From Fragilaria crotonensis (lineage: Eukaryota; Bacillariophyta; Fragilariophyceae; Fragilariales; Fragilariaceae), in NCBI GenBank assembly GCA_022925895.1, contig JAKSYS010000598.1, positions 1 to 39,330 of the forward strand: DNA of 39,330 nucleotides. The letters run 5' to 3'. Both the position numbers and the translations under genes were made by a program. Each line of letters opens with the position of its first letter. The first letter of the stretch is position 1. Shown piece by piece: positions 9,458-19,506 of the stretch. Below the pieces are notes generated by a model. It worked only from the letters and a program-made list of their open reading frames with translations. It was not told the origin of the DNA and searched no databases.

Positions 9458-11308
9458 ATGACAGACGAAATACACGATGAATCTACTGAAGTAGAAATTC
9501 CTAATTTTGACGACACCGATGCTACGACCGGTACTATTCGTATCGATGTTGCCAATCTCAACGTTTCTGTTTCAGACTCAAACACCAAAGCCTCAGCCAC
9601 AAATGTTCCAGTGACATCATCACCACCCACATCTGGATCTGCATCTCTTGCCACTCTTACTGACGAAATCGACGAACCTTCCTTTCCAGACGCAGACACA
9701 AGCAGCAGTAACAACAGCAGCAACAACAATCCGACGGCTCTTAAAATATTGTTTTTATCCTCCGACACGGGTGGTGGCCATCGCGCATCGTCCGAATCGC
9801 TTGCCAATCAATTCCAACTTTTGTATCCAGGCTCTACCTACATTCTTCACGACGTTGTCGATGGCGAAGACAAGAATCCCATCAACTACTTTGGTCTTGT
9901 CAAGTCCTACAGACACTTGTCAGCAAATCCAACTCAGTGGAGGATTCTCTACGAAGTTACCAATTCAAGAGCCTTTGAACTCATTGCCGACGCGAATATG
10001 AAATTAATGTGCGAACGGCAGACACGCAAGCGAATCATGAGCATTGATCCTGATGTCGTCATTTCCATGCACCCCATGATGACGAATGTACCACAACTCT
10101 CGTGCGCCAAGATTTCGCAAGAAACGGGAAAACACATTCCCATTTTTACAGTTGTTACCGATTTGGGATCCGGACACTGTTTGTGGTTTGCCAATCAAAT
10201 GGAAAAGATGTTTGTTGGGAGTGATCAGATTTGGGATTTGGCCAAGAAGAGAGGACAAGTGCCAGATGAGAAACTCGTCAAGATTGGTCTTCCCATTCGT
10301 CACGACTTTGCCGTCCAAGCGGAAAAACTTGGCGATCGGCGGAGTCCGGCCGGCAAGGCCTACCAGAAGGTCGTGCGACAGGAGTTGGACCTGCCACACA
10401 CGGACCGAGCCACAATCCTCGTCATGGGCGGAGGAGAAGGAGTCGGATACCTGTCTGGAATTGTGGACAGTTTGTACGTGGAATGTGTCCTCAATGGTAT
10501 GGATGCCTTGATTTTGGTGGTTTGTGGTAGGAACGAAACCTTGAAGGCCGAGTTGGAAACGAGAAACTGGCCAGAAATTGTCAAGTCTCATCCTAATTTG
10601 AAGACGAGCAGTTCCATGGGCGCCTTGATTAACATGTGCGGCCCCTTGTCCAACGGTGCCACGGGATGCATTGATGGGAGTGTCACGTCATCCATTCGAA
10701 GAATCCTCAGCTCGTCCAGTGTGGGCTTAAACTCGGCATTGACATCGCCCACTGCCATTGAAGAAAAGAAGGATTTGTCTCCCGAAGAAGAAGAAGTCAA
10801 AACGGACGCTAACGTGCCGATCCTCAACAATCTCAAAACTGCTGGATCGTTCGATGCGGAAAAGCTCCTCGGTAAGGTTACTGTCATTGGTCTTGGCTTT
10901 ATCTCACGCATGGCTGAATACATGGTGGCGGCGGATGTCCTGGTCAGCAAGGCTGGTCCTGGTACTATTTCAGAGGCTGCAGCACTGTCGTTGCCTGTCA
11001 TGTTGACATCCTTCTTACCAGGACAAGAAGAAGGTAATATTGACTTTGTCCTCAATGGTGGCTTTGGTGCCTACTGCAACGATAAGGATCCGGTTGGTAT
11101 TGCCGAAGAAGTTGTGGCTTGGTTGAGTAGCGAAGAAAAGATGCAAGAGCTTTCCAGAAATGCCAAGGCCAAGGGTGCCCCGCATGCTGCCCGAGACATT
11201 GCCAAGGCAATTGGTGACTCGACACTCAAGTGGAAGGAAATTAATCAAGAGAATGGCAAGTGTTGCATTGCTGATATCATGAAGAACAAGAAGAATAAAG
11301 GAAGGTGA
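9458..11308 (+). CDS. Monogalactosyldiacylglycerol (MGDG) synthase, GT28 family
   Basis: The enzyme transfers galactose from UDP-galactose to diacylglycerol to make MGDG, the main lipid of photosynthetic membranes. The intact frame encodes 616 residues from the ATG at 9458; the frame is open further upstream but has no earlier in-frame ATG. The N-terminal GT28 domain begins with KILFLSSDTGGGHRAS (about residues 96-111), the diagnostic MGDG synthase motif, followed by DPDVVISMHPMMTNVPQ and TVVTDLGSGHCLWF. The C-terminal nucleotide-sugar domain has ILVMGGGEGVG (about 320), KAGPGTISEAAALSLPVML (about 497) and LPGQEEGN (about 520). Two features are odd. The first 95 residues are acidic and Ser/Thr/Asn-rich, with no signal peptide or ASAF-type plastid targeting motif. 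There is also an extra Ser/Glu-rich segment of about 85 residues (381-469) before VTVIGLGFISRMAEYM that plant MGD1 lacks. A fungal-type or bacterial diglucosyl relative is less likely given the whole-motif match. Confidence 0.93.
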   Translation: MTDEIHDESTEVEIPNFDDTDATTGTIRIDVANLNVSVSDSNTKASATNVPVTSSPPTSGSASLATLTDEIDEPSFPDADTSSSNNSSNNNPTALKILFLSSDTGGGHRASSESLANQFQLLYPGSTYILHDVVDGEDKNPINYFGLVKSYRHLSANPTQWRILYEVTNSRAFELIADANMKLMCERQTRKRIMSIDPDVVISMHPMMTNVPQLSCAKISQETGKHIPIFTVVTDLGSGHCLWFANQMEKMFVGSDQIWDLAKKRGQVPDEKLVKIGLPIRHDFAVQAEKLGDRRSPAGKAYQKVVRQELDLPHTDRATILVMGGGEGVGYLSGIVDSLYVECVLNGMDALILVVCGRNETLKAELETRNWPEIVKSHPNLKTSSSMGALINMCGPLSNGATGCIDGSVTSSIRRILSSSSVGLNSALTSPTAIEEKKDLSPEEEEVKTDANVPILNNLKTAGSFDAEKLLGKVTVIGLGFISRMAEYMVAADVLVSKAGPGTISEAAALSLPVMLTSFLPGQEEGNIDFVLNGGFGAYCNDKDPVGIAEEVVAWLSSEEKMQELSRNAKAKGAPHAARDIAKAIGDSTLKWKEINQENGKCCIADIMKNKKNKGR

Positions 11309-11739
11309 TATACGAACATGCAGCAGTTGCTATGTGGGATAGAAGGAACATACCCATATGCATAAGAAGAATCATTATTACTCAATGAAATAGGATTATC
11401 CTCATCAGGACTTTGCGAATGACCAATCATTGCCCAGAAGCACTACTCCTACTATACATCAGAAAGGTAAATCATTTCTACTACGACTACTACTATGCTC
11501 CGTTCCACGCATATGGATTGTTGGGGAGATTCCAAACAATGAATTACGACCATGAATGATGTGCGTGCTCATTGGAAAATGTGTCCATCCCTGATGTCGA
11601 GGACTACAAAGAGCATGGCCGCCGAGACAATGGTGTATGTATAATGTAGAGTATCATGTAGTACAAAGAATGTTCGGGTGCTTACTTTTATCCGTACAAA
11701 TGATCAACTTATACTTACTGTAGAAAACGCAACGAATGT
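11309..11739. other. Intergenic region between convergent genes
   Basis: This 431-bp spacer lies between the 3' end of the MGDG synthase gene (+) and the 3' end of the R3H-domain gene (-). I see only A/T-rich stretches that could serve as 3' UTR and polyadenylation sequence, and no repeat or ORF of note. Confidence 0.5.
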
Positions 11740-13311
11740 TCAAGCCTTGATCGTGCTCGCGGCAGTGGTAGCATTTGCAGCCGCAGCGATGCCGTCAAAT
11801 CGCCCACTCGGTCTGGAGTGCATGGCTCGTTCCGATGATTTGACTTCTACATCAAGATTGAGAAAGTCTGTGATTCTAATATCCGGACCAAGCATTCTCT
11901 TGCCCGTCACAGTCAAGAGTCGAGCCTCTTTTGCACCGGTCACAAGGTCAGATGATTGCGCCGCAGCGGTAGTACCCGTACCCGTATTCGTATTCGTCAT
12001 GGTAGTATTAGTTGTTGTCGTGGATGTGGCATGGAGTCCATGAAATTGGCAAATGGCATGCAACAAGAGCCGATGAAAGCCACCCGCTGAACTTGTCGCA
12101 TCAAAATAAAAGCGTGCCATACAGTGGCTTGATGATGATGATGATGATACCGCTCGTCTCGTTACAATTGGTGGTTCCAACAGCGTATCGACGATTGTCA
12201 CACTTGTCGTACTCGTTTCTGTTTCCTCTTCGTTCGAAAGGAAACAATTCTTGAGGCATTCCTCCAGAGCATTGACCACGTCAATGGTGGAATCGGATCC
12301 GGCACATGCTCGGATCAGGACATGACGCAAACGATCGTGAATGCGTTTCATTAAATGGCTGGATTCTCCGACAATGATGACGATGTTGTCGAAGTACTAC
12401 TACTACCGGCACCACGTGCATGACCAATTTCACCGTCGGCAAATTGTTGTCTCAGTGATTCCAATGTTTCATCTTGTAACAATAAGGTTGTCAATCGTGT
12501 TGGCCCGGATAAGGATGTGGGGAAAATGGATTGGTACAGTGGAGCATCGGCTTGGGCTCGGAGTAGATTTTCCGCCACACCGGGTTTGGAATGTCGCGCG
12601 AGGTCCGAGGCCACACCCACGAAATTATCATTGTTCCATCGTCGAACCTTGTGATGAGATGGACCCTGCTTGGAGGATCGATTGCTGTGAAGGGAAGTTG
12701 CGGATGACCGATTTTGTATTAGATGTGCCTCCTGTAACTATTGTGGGAGAGATAGAGAGAGCAGTAGTGATCAGATGGTTGGAATGGTCGTGATTGTTGC
12801 AAAGTTTGACAATAGGTCTTTGATGCAATGATACTACAAATTTCGAAAAGGACCTCAGACATGGCATGGTACACATACACCGCACTCACTCGTCTCGGTC
12901 CGACAGTTGTTCCGACAGCCGCTCCTGCCAATGGTCGTACTGTGACGCGTTGTCCTTCCCTCGTAGTGCGGAGAGGGGCAACAGCAACAACAGCAGCAGC
13001 AGCAGCAGTCGTACTAGTAGTAGTGGTAGCATTCCTATCGGGTGGATTCAAAGGAGATTCGTATCGCAACGGCGTGCGAGTACGAGGATTCGAACCGTCT
13101 CGTGTCAAATCATCATAGGACAATCGACGAAGGATTCCATCGCGAGGATTGGATGTAGTCGTTGCGTTTCTAGAAGCTGATCCAGGTCTTGGTGGTTGGA
13201 TAAGAGAGGGAGAGGACGACGAAGTGGAGTCCTCCTCCCAGTGGAGTTGGTCCTTTCATCACGTTCGCCGTTGACAGCATCAAGATCATGACCTTGACGA
13301 CTCCCACTCAT
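11740..13311 (-). CDS. R3H-domain protein (multi-exon or frame-broken)
   Basis: The C-terminal piece (12351-11740) contains ARFYFDATSSAGGFHRLLLHAICQFHGLHATS, then ARLLTVTGKRM. This fits the R3H domain, a single-stranded nucleic-acid-binding fold, in the form seen in R3HDM4-like proteins (hydrophobic helix RLLLHxxCQFHGL). Upstream on the same strand are RRWNNDNFVGVASDLARHSK to TTLLLQDETLESLRQQFADG (12650-12360) and LSYDDLTRDGSNPRTRTPLR to AMSEVLFEICSIIASK (about 13125-12800), in other frames. The first plausible ATG is at 13309-13311 (MSGSRQGHDLDAV). At least one intron is likely between about 12840 and 12700, where a pyrimidine-rich tract ends in CAATAG on the minus strand. The junctions near 12360 and 13120 look more like one-base shifts. 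Low-complexity Ser, Thr and Ala runs come from trinucleotide repeats. The exact exon structure is unresolved. Confidence 0.6.
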
Positions 13312-13853
13312 CCTTTAGACTGTTTCCTTAATGGCTAGAAGAGATCGGTGTACTTCTACTCGTACTCGTACCTGATCGGCAGATTGCTCGTTGCTCGTGG
13401 ACGGTCAACCTTCCGAGTTGTGACATACATATCTGATCGCCTTCACTCATTTGGAGTTCATGTTTACCGTTTACCAGGGCACGTATCCACGCCTGACCAC
13501 AATTCTTTCTGAGTCGTCTGTTGCGAGTCCCGAGTCCAGTACTGTATGTACGTCTCGAAACTGTGGTCACAGGATCTGGCGCCATACGGCAAGACGATTT
13601 TGGTTGCAACACAATGGAGTAGCATTATAGCACAATATAGCCAGAAACATGTCATTAGGGTCTATTTGATGATGCATGGACCTCGGAGGGGCTATAAAAA
13701 CATATGAAATACGAGTATCACCTCGGGCATCAGGTCGCAAAGGAGAATCACAATTATGTACTATGTACAACCATCCGTTCATCACGAACGAATGCAAGGT
13801 AAGGCCATTCCTCTGGTGCATCACGGCAGCGACAGTGAAATTTGAAAACGATA
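13312..13853. other. Intergenic region
   Basis: This spacer of about 540 bp lies between the 5' end of the R3H gene and the 3' end of ARP6, both on the minus strand. Small ORFs exist on both strands, but none shows a recognisable domain and none is longer than about 94 codons. I see no repeat. Confidence 0.45.
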
Positions 13854-15729
13854 TTAAACTAGTTTGCCCAGTTTATTGTTGAGCAATCGATGCCATGCAC
13901 CCTTGGATTCAAATTCGATCCGACTCAAACTCCATTCCGTGTACGATGTCGCCTGAAGCCAAGTCTTGGCCTTTTTCCACGACGCTTCGATTGGATCGTC
14001 AGCCACATGAATCTCCAAGGGATAATGGGTTGGTACCAGAGCTCGCAATTCTCGTTCCAGACGCTCTTTCACATTGGGGAGTTTCGAGGTACCTCCGACC
14101 AATCGAACATTACCATACAGTGCACTTTGGTACATTCTAGGACATGCTCGAATGGCGGCACAAATAGTTTGTGGCAATCCACCAAAGTTTCCCAATTGCG
14201 CGTCTGACGGATGAAACAAAACTTCAGGAATCGTAAATCGTTCCACCGAGACGAGTAAGACTTGCTGTTCGGCTTCCATATCCCGTCGTCGACGATCTTC
14301 TTCTGCTTTTGTCGCAACAAGCGTTTTCGCCTTGCATCGTCAGTTTCATTGTCCGAATCCACGTCCTCGTCGACATCTTCACTGTCCTTGTCGGCAGTTG
14401 GAGTATTGTCACCAGTATCATCATCGTCTGCTTTTCCTTTCTCGTCTTCTCCATCCTCGCTCGTTTCCATTTCATCATTGTCGTCGTCGTTGTCCTTTTC
14501 CTCTTGCTCCTCCTCAACCTTGATGGCTTTGACCACTTCTTCTTCTTCTGTTTCGTCTTTTTGTTGCTGCAACAATTCCTGTTGATCATTTTCCAATTTG
14601 CGCAACCACGGTGTGAGTCGCACGAATCCTTTGTGCGTCGTTTGATAATCAGGCAAGACAAATTCCCGATCAAACGGTCGTTTGCTCAGATACGTAGTTC
14701 GAGCAGTTTCAAGTTCCTCCTTGAATTCCAAACTGACATAGGCAAGACTCCGATGAACATCATCCATCAACAAATCCGCATCCATGAGATTCCATTGTCG
14801 ATAACTGCAATAATATTTCCACAATCCCACCAAATGTCGTCCTCCGAGTGGCATGCGGCGAATCCTGATTGTAGAATTCGTTCTTGATACAGGGGCACAA
14901 CGTGTGATGCACTCCATCCTAAATCGACCACGGTACAACATTCAGTATTCCAAGGTGGTGTCGTTGTCGTCGTCGTCGGCATTGCCGTTCCACCACCAAA
15001 GGCTTGAGATGTGAGGAGTCCCACATGAGCAAAACCAAAATCATGAAACCAAACTTGCAAAATTTGTTCTAGAATCGTTCTTGGGCACAATGGTGATACC
15101 ATGATCACGACAGCCATGGTCGATGGAGCATATAGACTCTTTTCTTTCGGCTGTTTCGATACTTTCCAACCAAACGCTTCGGCGGCCGTATCACCTCCAC
15201 CTCCACCTTGAGTATTATGGGATTGTTGTTGTTGTTGTGGTTGCACCAATGGCACATGAATTCGTAATTTTTCCAATATACGTTTCCAAACTTGTACTTG
15301 ATTGCCCATATTGGTAATACAACCCCGTTCAGTCGATCGCATCATGATTTGAATTTGGGATGGCTGGACTGCAGTCACATCATCTCCAACCAAAACATCC
15401 CATTGGTGTTTCAAACGGGCCGTCACATTGGGCATGGAGAAAACTGATTCTTCCGATGCTGATAATGATACTGAGGAGTTGTTCTCGTGAGGATCAAAGA
15501 TCCCATACTTTAATGTACAACCGCCATTGTCAATGAGCAAAATTTTGGTCGGAGGTGGAAGTGCAGTAGACGGTGTTGTTTTCGTCGTTGATGCCTTGCT
15601 TTTTCGTGAGCCCTTTTTGGGTGGAGAGGTTGTTGGTGTTGCAGTTGTTCGTCTTCGTTTCCGAGGTGACGTTTCGACCACGGCTGCATTGGCACTTGTT
15701 CTCATGACAATACGTTGTGCGTGTTTCAC
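13854..15729 (-). CDS. ARP6: Actin-related protein ARP6 (two frame breaks)
   Basis: ARP6 is a nuclear actin-fold subunit of the SWR1/SRCAP remodeller that deposits histone H2A.Z. The N-terminal frame (15729 to about 14870) starts with a basic Ser/Lys/Thr-rich leader, then KILLIDNGGCTLKYGIFD (actin phosphate-1 loop). It continues with SMPNVTARLKHQWDVLVGDD, RSTERGCITNMGNQVQVWKR and CTVVDLGWSASHVVPLYQER. The second frame (about 14870-14280) continues with IRRMPLGGRHLVGLWKYYCS, YRQWNLMDADLL and EFVLPDYQTTHKGFVRLTPW, an ARP6-type block. The third frame (14279-13854) has VERFTIPEVLFHPSDAQLGN and NVRLVGGTSKLPNVKERLER. Each switch needs one base, near 14875 and near 14290. Joined, the protein would be about 620 residues against about 400-430 for typical ARP6. 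The excess comes from the leader, a Gln/Gly loop, and an acidic Asp/Glu-rich insertion (about 14350-14560). Confidence 0.86.
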
Positions 15730-16514
15730 ACCGATGTGGTGAATGAATCAGACCTTGGCGCTACTTTAAACACAATTACTGAGCTAGTGAGCTACCTGTA
15801 TTGACTGATGACTGAGTATCTTGAGTGTGAACAAGATGGAGGGCGCCTTGGAGATCTCACCGCTTCCCTCTATCGTTGACTTGTCATGTTTGTTCGAGTG
15901 AATCCCTCTTGTGATGCTGGGTGCTGGGATCATCGGCATTCTGCGCGTACCGCGCATAGCTCACAAACTGTTCACATTCACTCTATGTTCATACTCCAGT
16001 ACTCCAGTACATTGTACCGTCCTCGGCGAGCAGACAGCAGTATACATTTCTACTGTGTCGACATCGGAGGGTACGAACTGGATTACCAGTTCTTCCCATC
16101 CTGGAGGCAGAGGGCCGAGGTCTCCATTAATGATGTCCCAGACCATCGTTGCCAGACTCAGACCATCGTCGCTAGATCATAAAACTACTATGACATTCTG
16201 ATAGAGCTCAGCAAGAAAAAGCTTAAGCTACAACATTGGTTTCGTCGAGATTCAGCTATCACATTGGATGCATTTGCTATGGTATCATCGAAATTGGACC
16301 CCTAATCTACGATTCGACTCACGATTTTTACCCACAGCGACACATGCGACCGATCTGGAAAGTACAACAAATAACACCACGCTACTCATAGAACCCAACA
16401 TTTTTGCCACCGGCAATGTTTCCGCGAAATGAAAAAAACAATAAACCTTCTCCTGGGCAATTGCAAAGCCAGGATGCTACTGCATCTGGTGTATCGAGAC
16501 TCGTGTCGCGCTTC
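15730..16514. other. Intergenic region upstream of ARP6
   Basis: No gene is supported. A CTCCAGTACTCCAGTAC cluster with flanking GTACC/GTAC sites lies at about 15990-16020, 260-290 bp upstream of the ARP6 start, similar to the clusters 5' of other genes here. The remainder is the 3' flank of the membrane-protein gene. Confidence 0.5.
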
Positions 16515-18176
16515 TCACAATTCCACAGTATCTGGAATCCCATACCTCCGGCGCTTTTTATACGCTGATGGTGCCTTGTACGGTGCGCTGGTCGTTTTGA
16601 CAAAGGTGGGCGCCACTTCCACACCCTGATCCAGTACACCTGTTCCATTGATGTACTTCATATGGAAACCACCGTCCAGATCGATATCATGAAAGATTGA
16701 TGAACCATCATTGGACACGACTTCGGCCGGTAAGCTGGCACCAGATAGAGCATCACCATTATCATCATCATCATTATCTTCCCAGCTAGTCTTCGCAGCC
16801 TGCGCCGGCGTTCTTGGACTAGAATTGAACGTGTCCATATCATCGTTGTCCCCTACTTCAATTCCACGGCCCTTATTTTTGTTCGACAATTGCCTCCTCC
16901 TCTTCCTCGTGACAAACAATGCCAAAACAACCACACTAAAACATGCCGCGGCAATGAAACCAATTCCAAGCCCACCCAATGAACCGGAATCATCTACCTG
17001 AGATGCCTGTTCCGCTTTAGCTGGGACTTCTCCCGAAGGCTTGGCACCGTCCGTGGGCAAGGATGCGCCATAAAAGTACAATCCAAGTATTCCAGCCGAT
17101 TCGTCTACAAATTGTCCTTGATATTGCGGTTGTTGTTGGCCATTGTCCGTGTTGTTGTTGCCATTAAAGGCCGTTTTCAGCTTCTCGTAGACTAAAACGG
17201 ACGCTTCTTCCGTGGTCATGTCATCCGCATCAGAAAGATAAAGAGTAATGGTTCCTTCCATGGCGTAGCAATATCCATCGGCGGTAGTCGATTCTACCAA
17301 AACTTGACATTGTGCCCCGTCCACTGGTAGATCCCGAACACCAGGTCCAACCCCTCTCACAAGTAATTGTCTCCTACTGGAAGGGTGATTCTGTGATGAT
17401 TCTTCTTGTTCCACGAATGCACCAACTTCAAGATTTCGCTGTCGTACGGTATCATTCTGACACGGCACTAAATCCTTGGCTAGGTAGGATCCAATGTTTC
17501 GTTCAAGTTGGTCCACTACGGTATTGAAGGACGATGATGAATTGCTGCTGACAAGGAGTTCGTATAGGAATGATACCTCCACCGTCACGTTGGTTCGGTT
17601 GTAAACTTGACCATTCTGTGCCGCACGACACGCAGCCTCAAATTCCATATCAGTCGACACGGGTCCCGACCAAACGAATGGAGCATATGTTGGTGTTGGC
17701 GCTGTTGTATTTGTTGGAAATGGTGCTGTTGTACTTGTTGGTGATGGCGGTGTTGTATTTGTTGGTATGGTTGGTTCAGTCGGAAGAGTTGGTACTGGTG
17801 ACGTTGCAGGACGGACAGAAGGAAACGCCGTCATGGAGGGGACGGGAGTCGTGGTCGGACTGAATGTTGGAAATGTAGGACCTGATGGAAGACAATCCAC
17901 AAACATGAATATTTCGGTTGGTGTCTCCTGATGACTGACAAATTGATCTTTGCATTTCAATTGTCGACCCTTTTGATGACGTTCCTTTCGACGTTCAAAA
18001 TTAGCATCCTGCACACCATTCAACAATCGTGAAGACGACGATAACGACGTTCCTCGAGGTCCAAGTCCGCGATTTCGGTAAGAACTGGATTTCAGGGACG
18101 TTGCTTGCACTACTTGTAGGTTGAAGCATTGGAGCAACATTGATACCAGGAGGATGGAAGCCATCATGATCATCAA
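16515..18176 (-). CDS. P/T-rich type I single-pass membrane protein, unknown function
   Basis: An intact 553-residue frame. Residues 1-25 (MMIMMASILLVSMLLQCFNL onward) form a signal peptide. An extracellular or luminal region follows: an Arg/Ser-rich segment, a Pro/Thr-rich stalk (about 95-165) with repeated PTNTT/PSPT units, and a globular part with several Cys and potential N-glycosylation sites (NRTNVT, NDT, NNT). A transmembrane helix at about 397-424 (LGIGFIAAACFSVVVLALFV) is followed by a basic stop-transfer (TRKRRRQ). The cytosolic tail of about 125 residues is acidic (DNDDDDNGD) and ends in APSAYKKRRRYGIPDTVEL. I do not recognise a catalytic domain. The layout (signal peptide, mucin-like stalk, single helix, short structured tail) is what is known for diatom cell-surface and silica-vesicle membrane proteins, but assignment to such a family is inference only. 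The globular luminal part may be SEA-like. Synonymous PT repeats in the DNA suggest repeat expansion. Confidence 0.75.
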   Translation of the reverse strand: MMIMMASILLVSMLLQCFNLQVVQATSLKSSSYRNRGLGPRGTSLSSSSRLLNGVQDANFERRKERHQKGRQLKCKDQFVSHQETPTEIFMFVDCLPSGPTFPTFSPTTTPVPSMTAFPSVRPATSPVPTLPTEPTIPTNTTPPSPTSTTAPFPTNTTAPTPTYAPFVWSGPVSTDMEFEAACRAAQNGQVYNRTNVTVEVSFLYELLVSSNSSSSFNTVVDQLERNIGSYLAKDLVPCQNDTVRQRNLEVGAFVEQEESSQNHPSSRRQLLVRGVGPGVRDLPVDGAQCQVLVESTTADGYCYAMEGTITLYLSDADDMTTEEASVLVYEKLKTAFNGNNNTDNGQQQPQYQGQFVDESAGILGLYFYGASLPTDGAKPSGEVPAKAEQASQVDDSGSLGGLGIGFIAAACFSVVVLALFVTRKRRRQLSNKNKGRGIEVGDNDDMDTFNSSPRTPAQAAKTSWEDNDDDDNGDALSGASLPAEVVSNDGSSIFHDIDLDGGFHMKYINGTGVLDQGVEVAPTFVKTTSAPYKAPSAYKKRRRYGIPDTVEL

Positions 18177-19506
18177 TCAATAATCACAATACCCTGCACT
18201 CGTGTTGTGAAATAGACGCACCGGTAGTTTCTGTGCCGCACGGTGGATTCAACAATGACAACAAAGACAACAATTGCTGAGATGCACGATTGCTAGACGA
18301 AGATGTATGAGGGAAACACTCGTGGAACGGTAGTTGATTGCAAGATAGAACAAGATATGTGATGAAAACGTTGTGCTGTTTGAATGCTATGCACACTATT
18401 TCATTGTGCATAAATGTACTCCACAAGAAACCTATACTCACATTTTAGCGTATTGGGTCTTTCAATCGTATCTGTAGGTTGTTTAATGCATCCACCACCC
18501 GTGTGCCAAGCCCGTCAACCTGGCGCGCGGAATACTCTCAATAGGAAAGAATTACAGTCTTGAGGATAGCATACAAATTCTAACCCACCTCAAGAGTATG
18601 CCTGATTAGGTCAAGTCCCGTACAATTTTTTCGCGTGTCCTATCAAAAACTGTTGTTTTTGGCCAAAGTGGTCATCATGTGCACCTCCAGTACAGGCATA
18701 TACTGAGCAGCTCGGAGCTTGGCAGACGCGTCTTGATCTCCGACCCACCAACCACCAATTCCCAGGACGGGTCGACGGGTCCCGGGTTTGCGTTTGTGAA
18801 GCGTGCGGGATGCGGGAGACAGAAGGACTCTTCTCGGAAGACCGAAGACTCGAGACTCGAGAGTCACCGGCCGGCTTTGGGTTCGGTTTCGCATCCGTGG
18901 GGTTCGTGCTTCCAAACTATTCCTACCCTTTTTTGAAAACATGAAAATGTACTCTGGTAGAACATACTCTTGTTCTCCGTTTGTGTTCTCCAGTCGTCAA
19001 CCACCCCTAAAAGATTTAGCACGAATCATACTGGTGTACCAGTCACTACCTACCAAGTGTTGTAGTACCTGGTACTTGTACCGGTACTAGTAGAGGATTG
19101 ATGTCTATCGTATCCTATCATTGGCAAATGTCCGACTGATGAGACGAATTCGTTTTGCTCGACTGCACCCCATTTTCCTATATACGACGTACAACTTCAT
19201 GTCATATAATCTAGTAAAGAAGTACCGGTAACGTACACCCTGGTAGGTCACTGTTCAAAAGTGTAGCGAGGAAAAGATGTTTTCGTTGACACCAACTTGA
19301 GAAAGTTGTGCACGTCGGAAGCTTGGGGTCGTTCAACAGACAACAAACGCACACAATACTTGAAACTAGAGAAACAAAATTGCATCCGATACCTGATACC
19401 ATCCAATTGCCAATACCCAACACTCAATACTACTACAGGTAGTAGTAGTGCACAAGTAGTCATTGATTCGATTGACGTGAAACGACGCAACGCAGCACAC
19501 TACACA
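18177..19506. other. Intergenic region between divergent genes
   Basis: This 1.33 kb spacer lies between the membrane-protein gene (-) and the gene at 19507 (+), so it should contain two promoters. ACCGGTAGTTTC occurs at about 18220. A dense cluster of GTAC/GGTACC/ACCGGT palindromes lies at 19030-19090 (TACCTGGTACTTGTACCGG) and another at 19220-19230. The stretch 18740-18900 is GC-richer, with GGGTCGACGGGTCCCGGG-type palindromic sequence. No convincing gene is seen. Confidence 0.5.

Noticed and set aside
10004-10591. 195-codon minus-strand ORF opposite the MGDG synthase
   Set aside because: It is a shadow of the well-supported sense gene.
13060-13110. GGATTCGAACC, a tRNA T-loop-like sequence on the complementary strand
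   Set aside because: There is no matching D-arm, anticodon stem or acceptor pairing nearby. The sequence encodes RDGSNPRTR in the R3H gene frame.
14262-14887. + strand ORFs rich in Ser/Phe/Val opposite ARP6
   Set aside because: They are the antisense of the acidic GAN-codon insertion in ARP6, and no domain is present.
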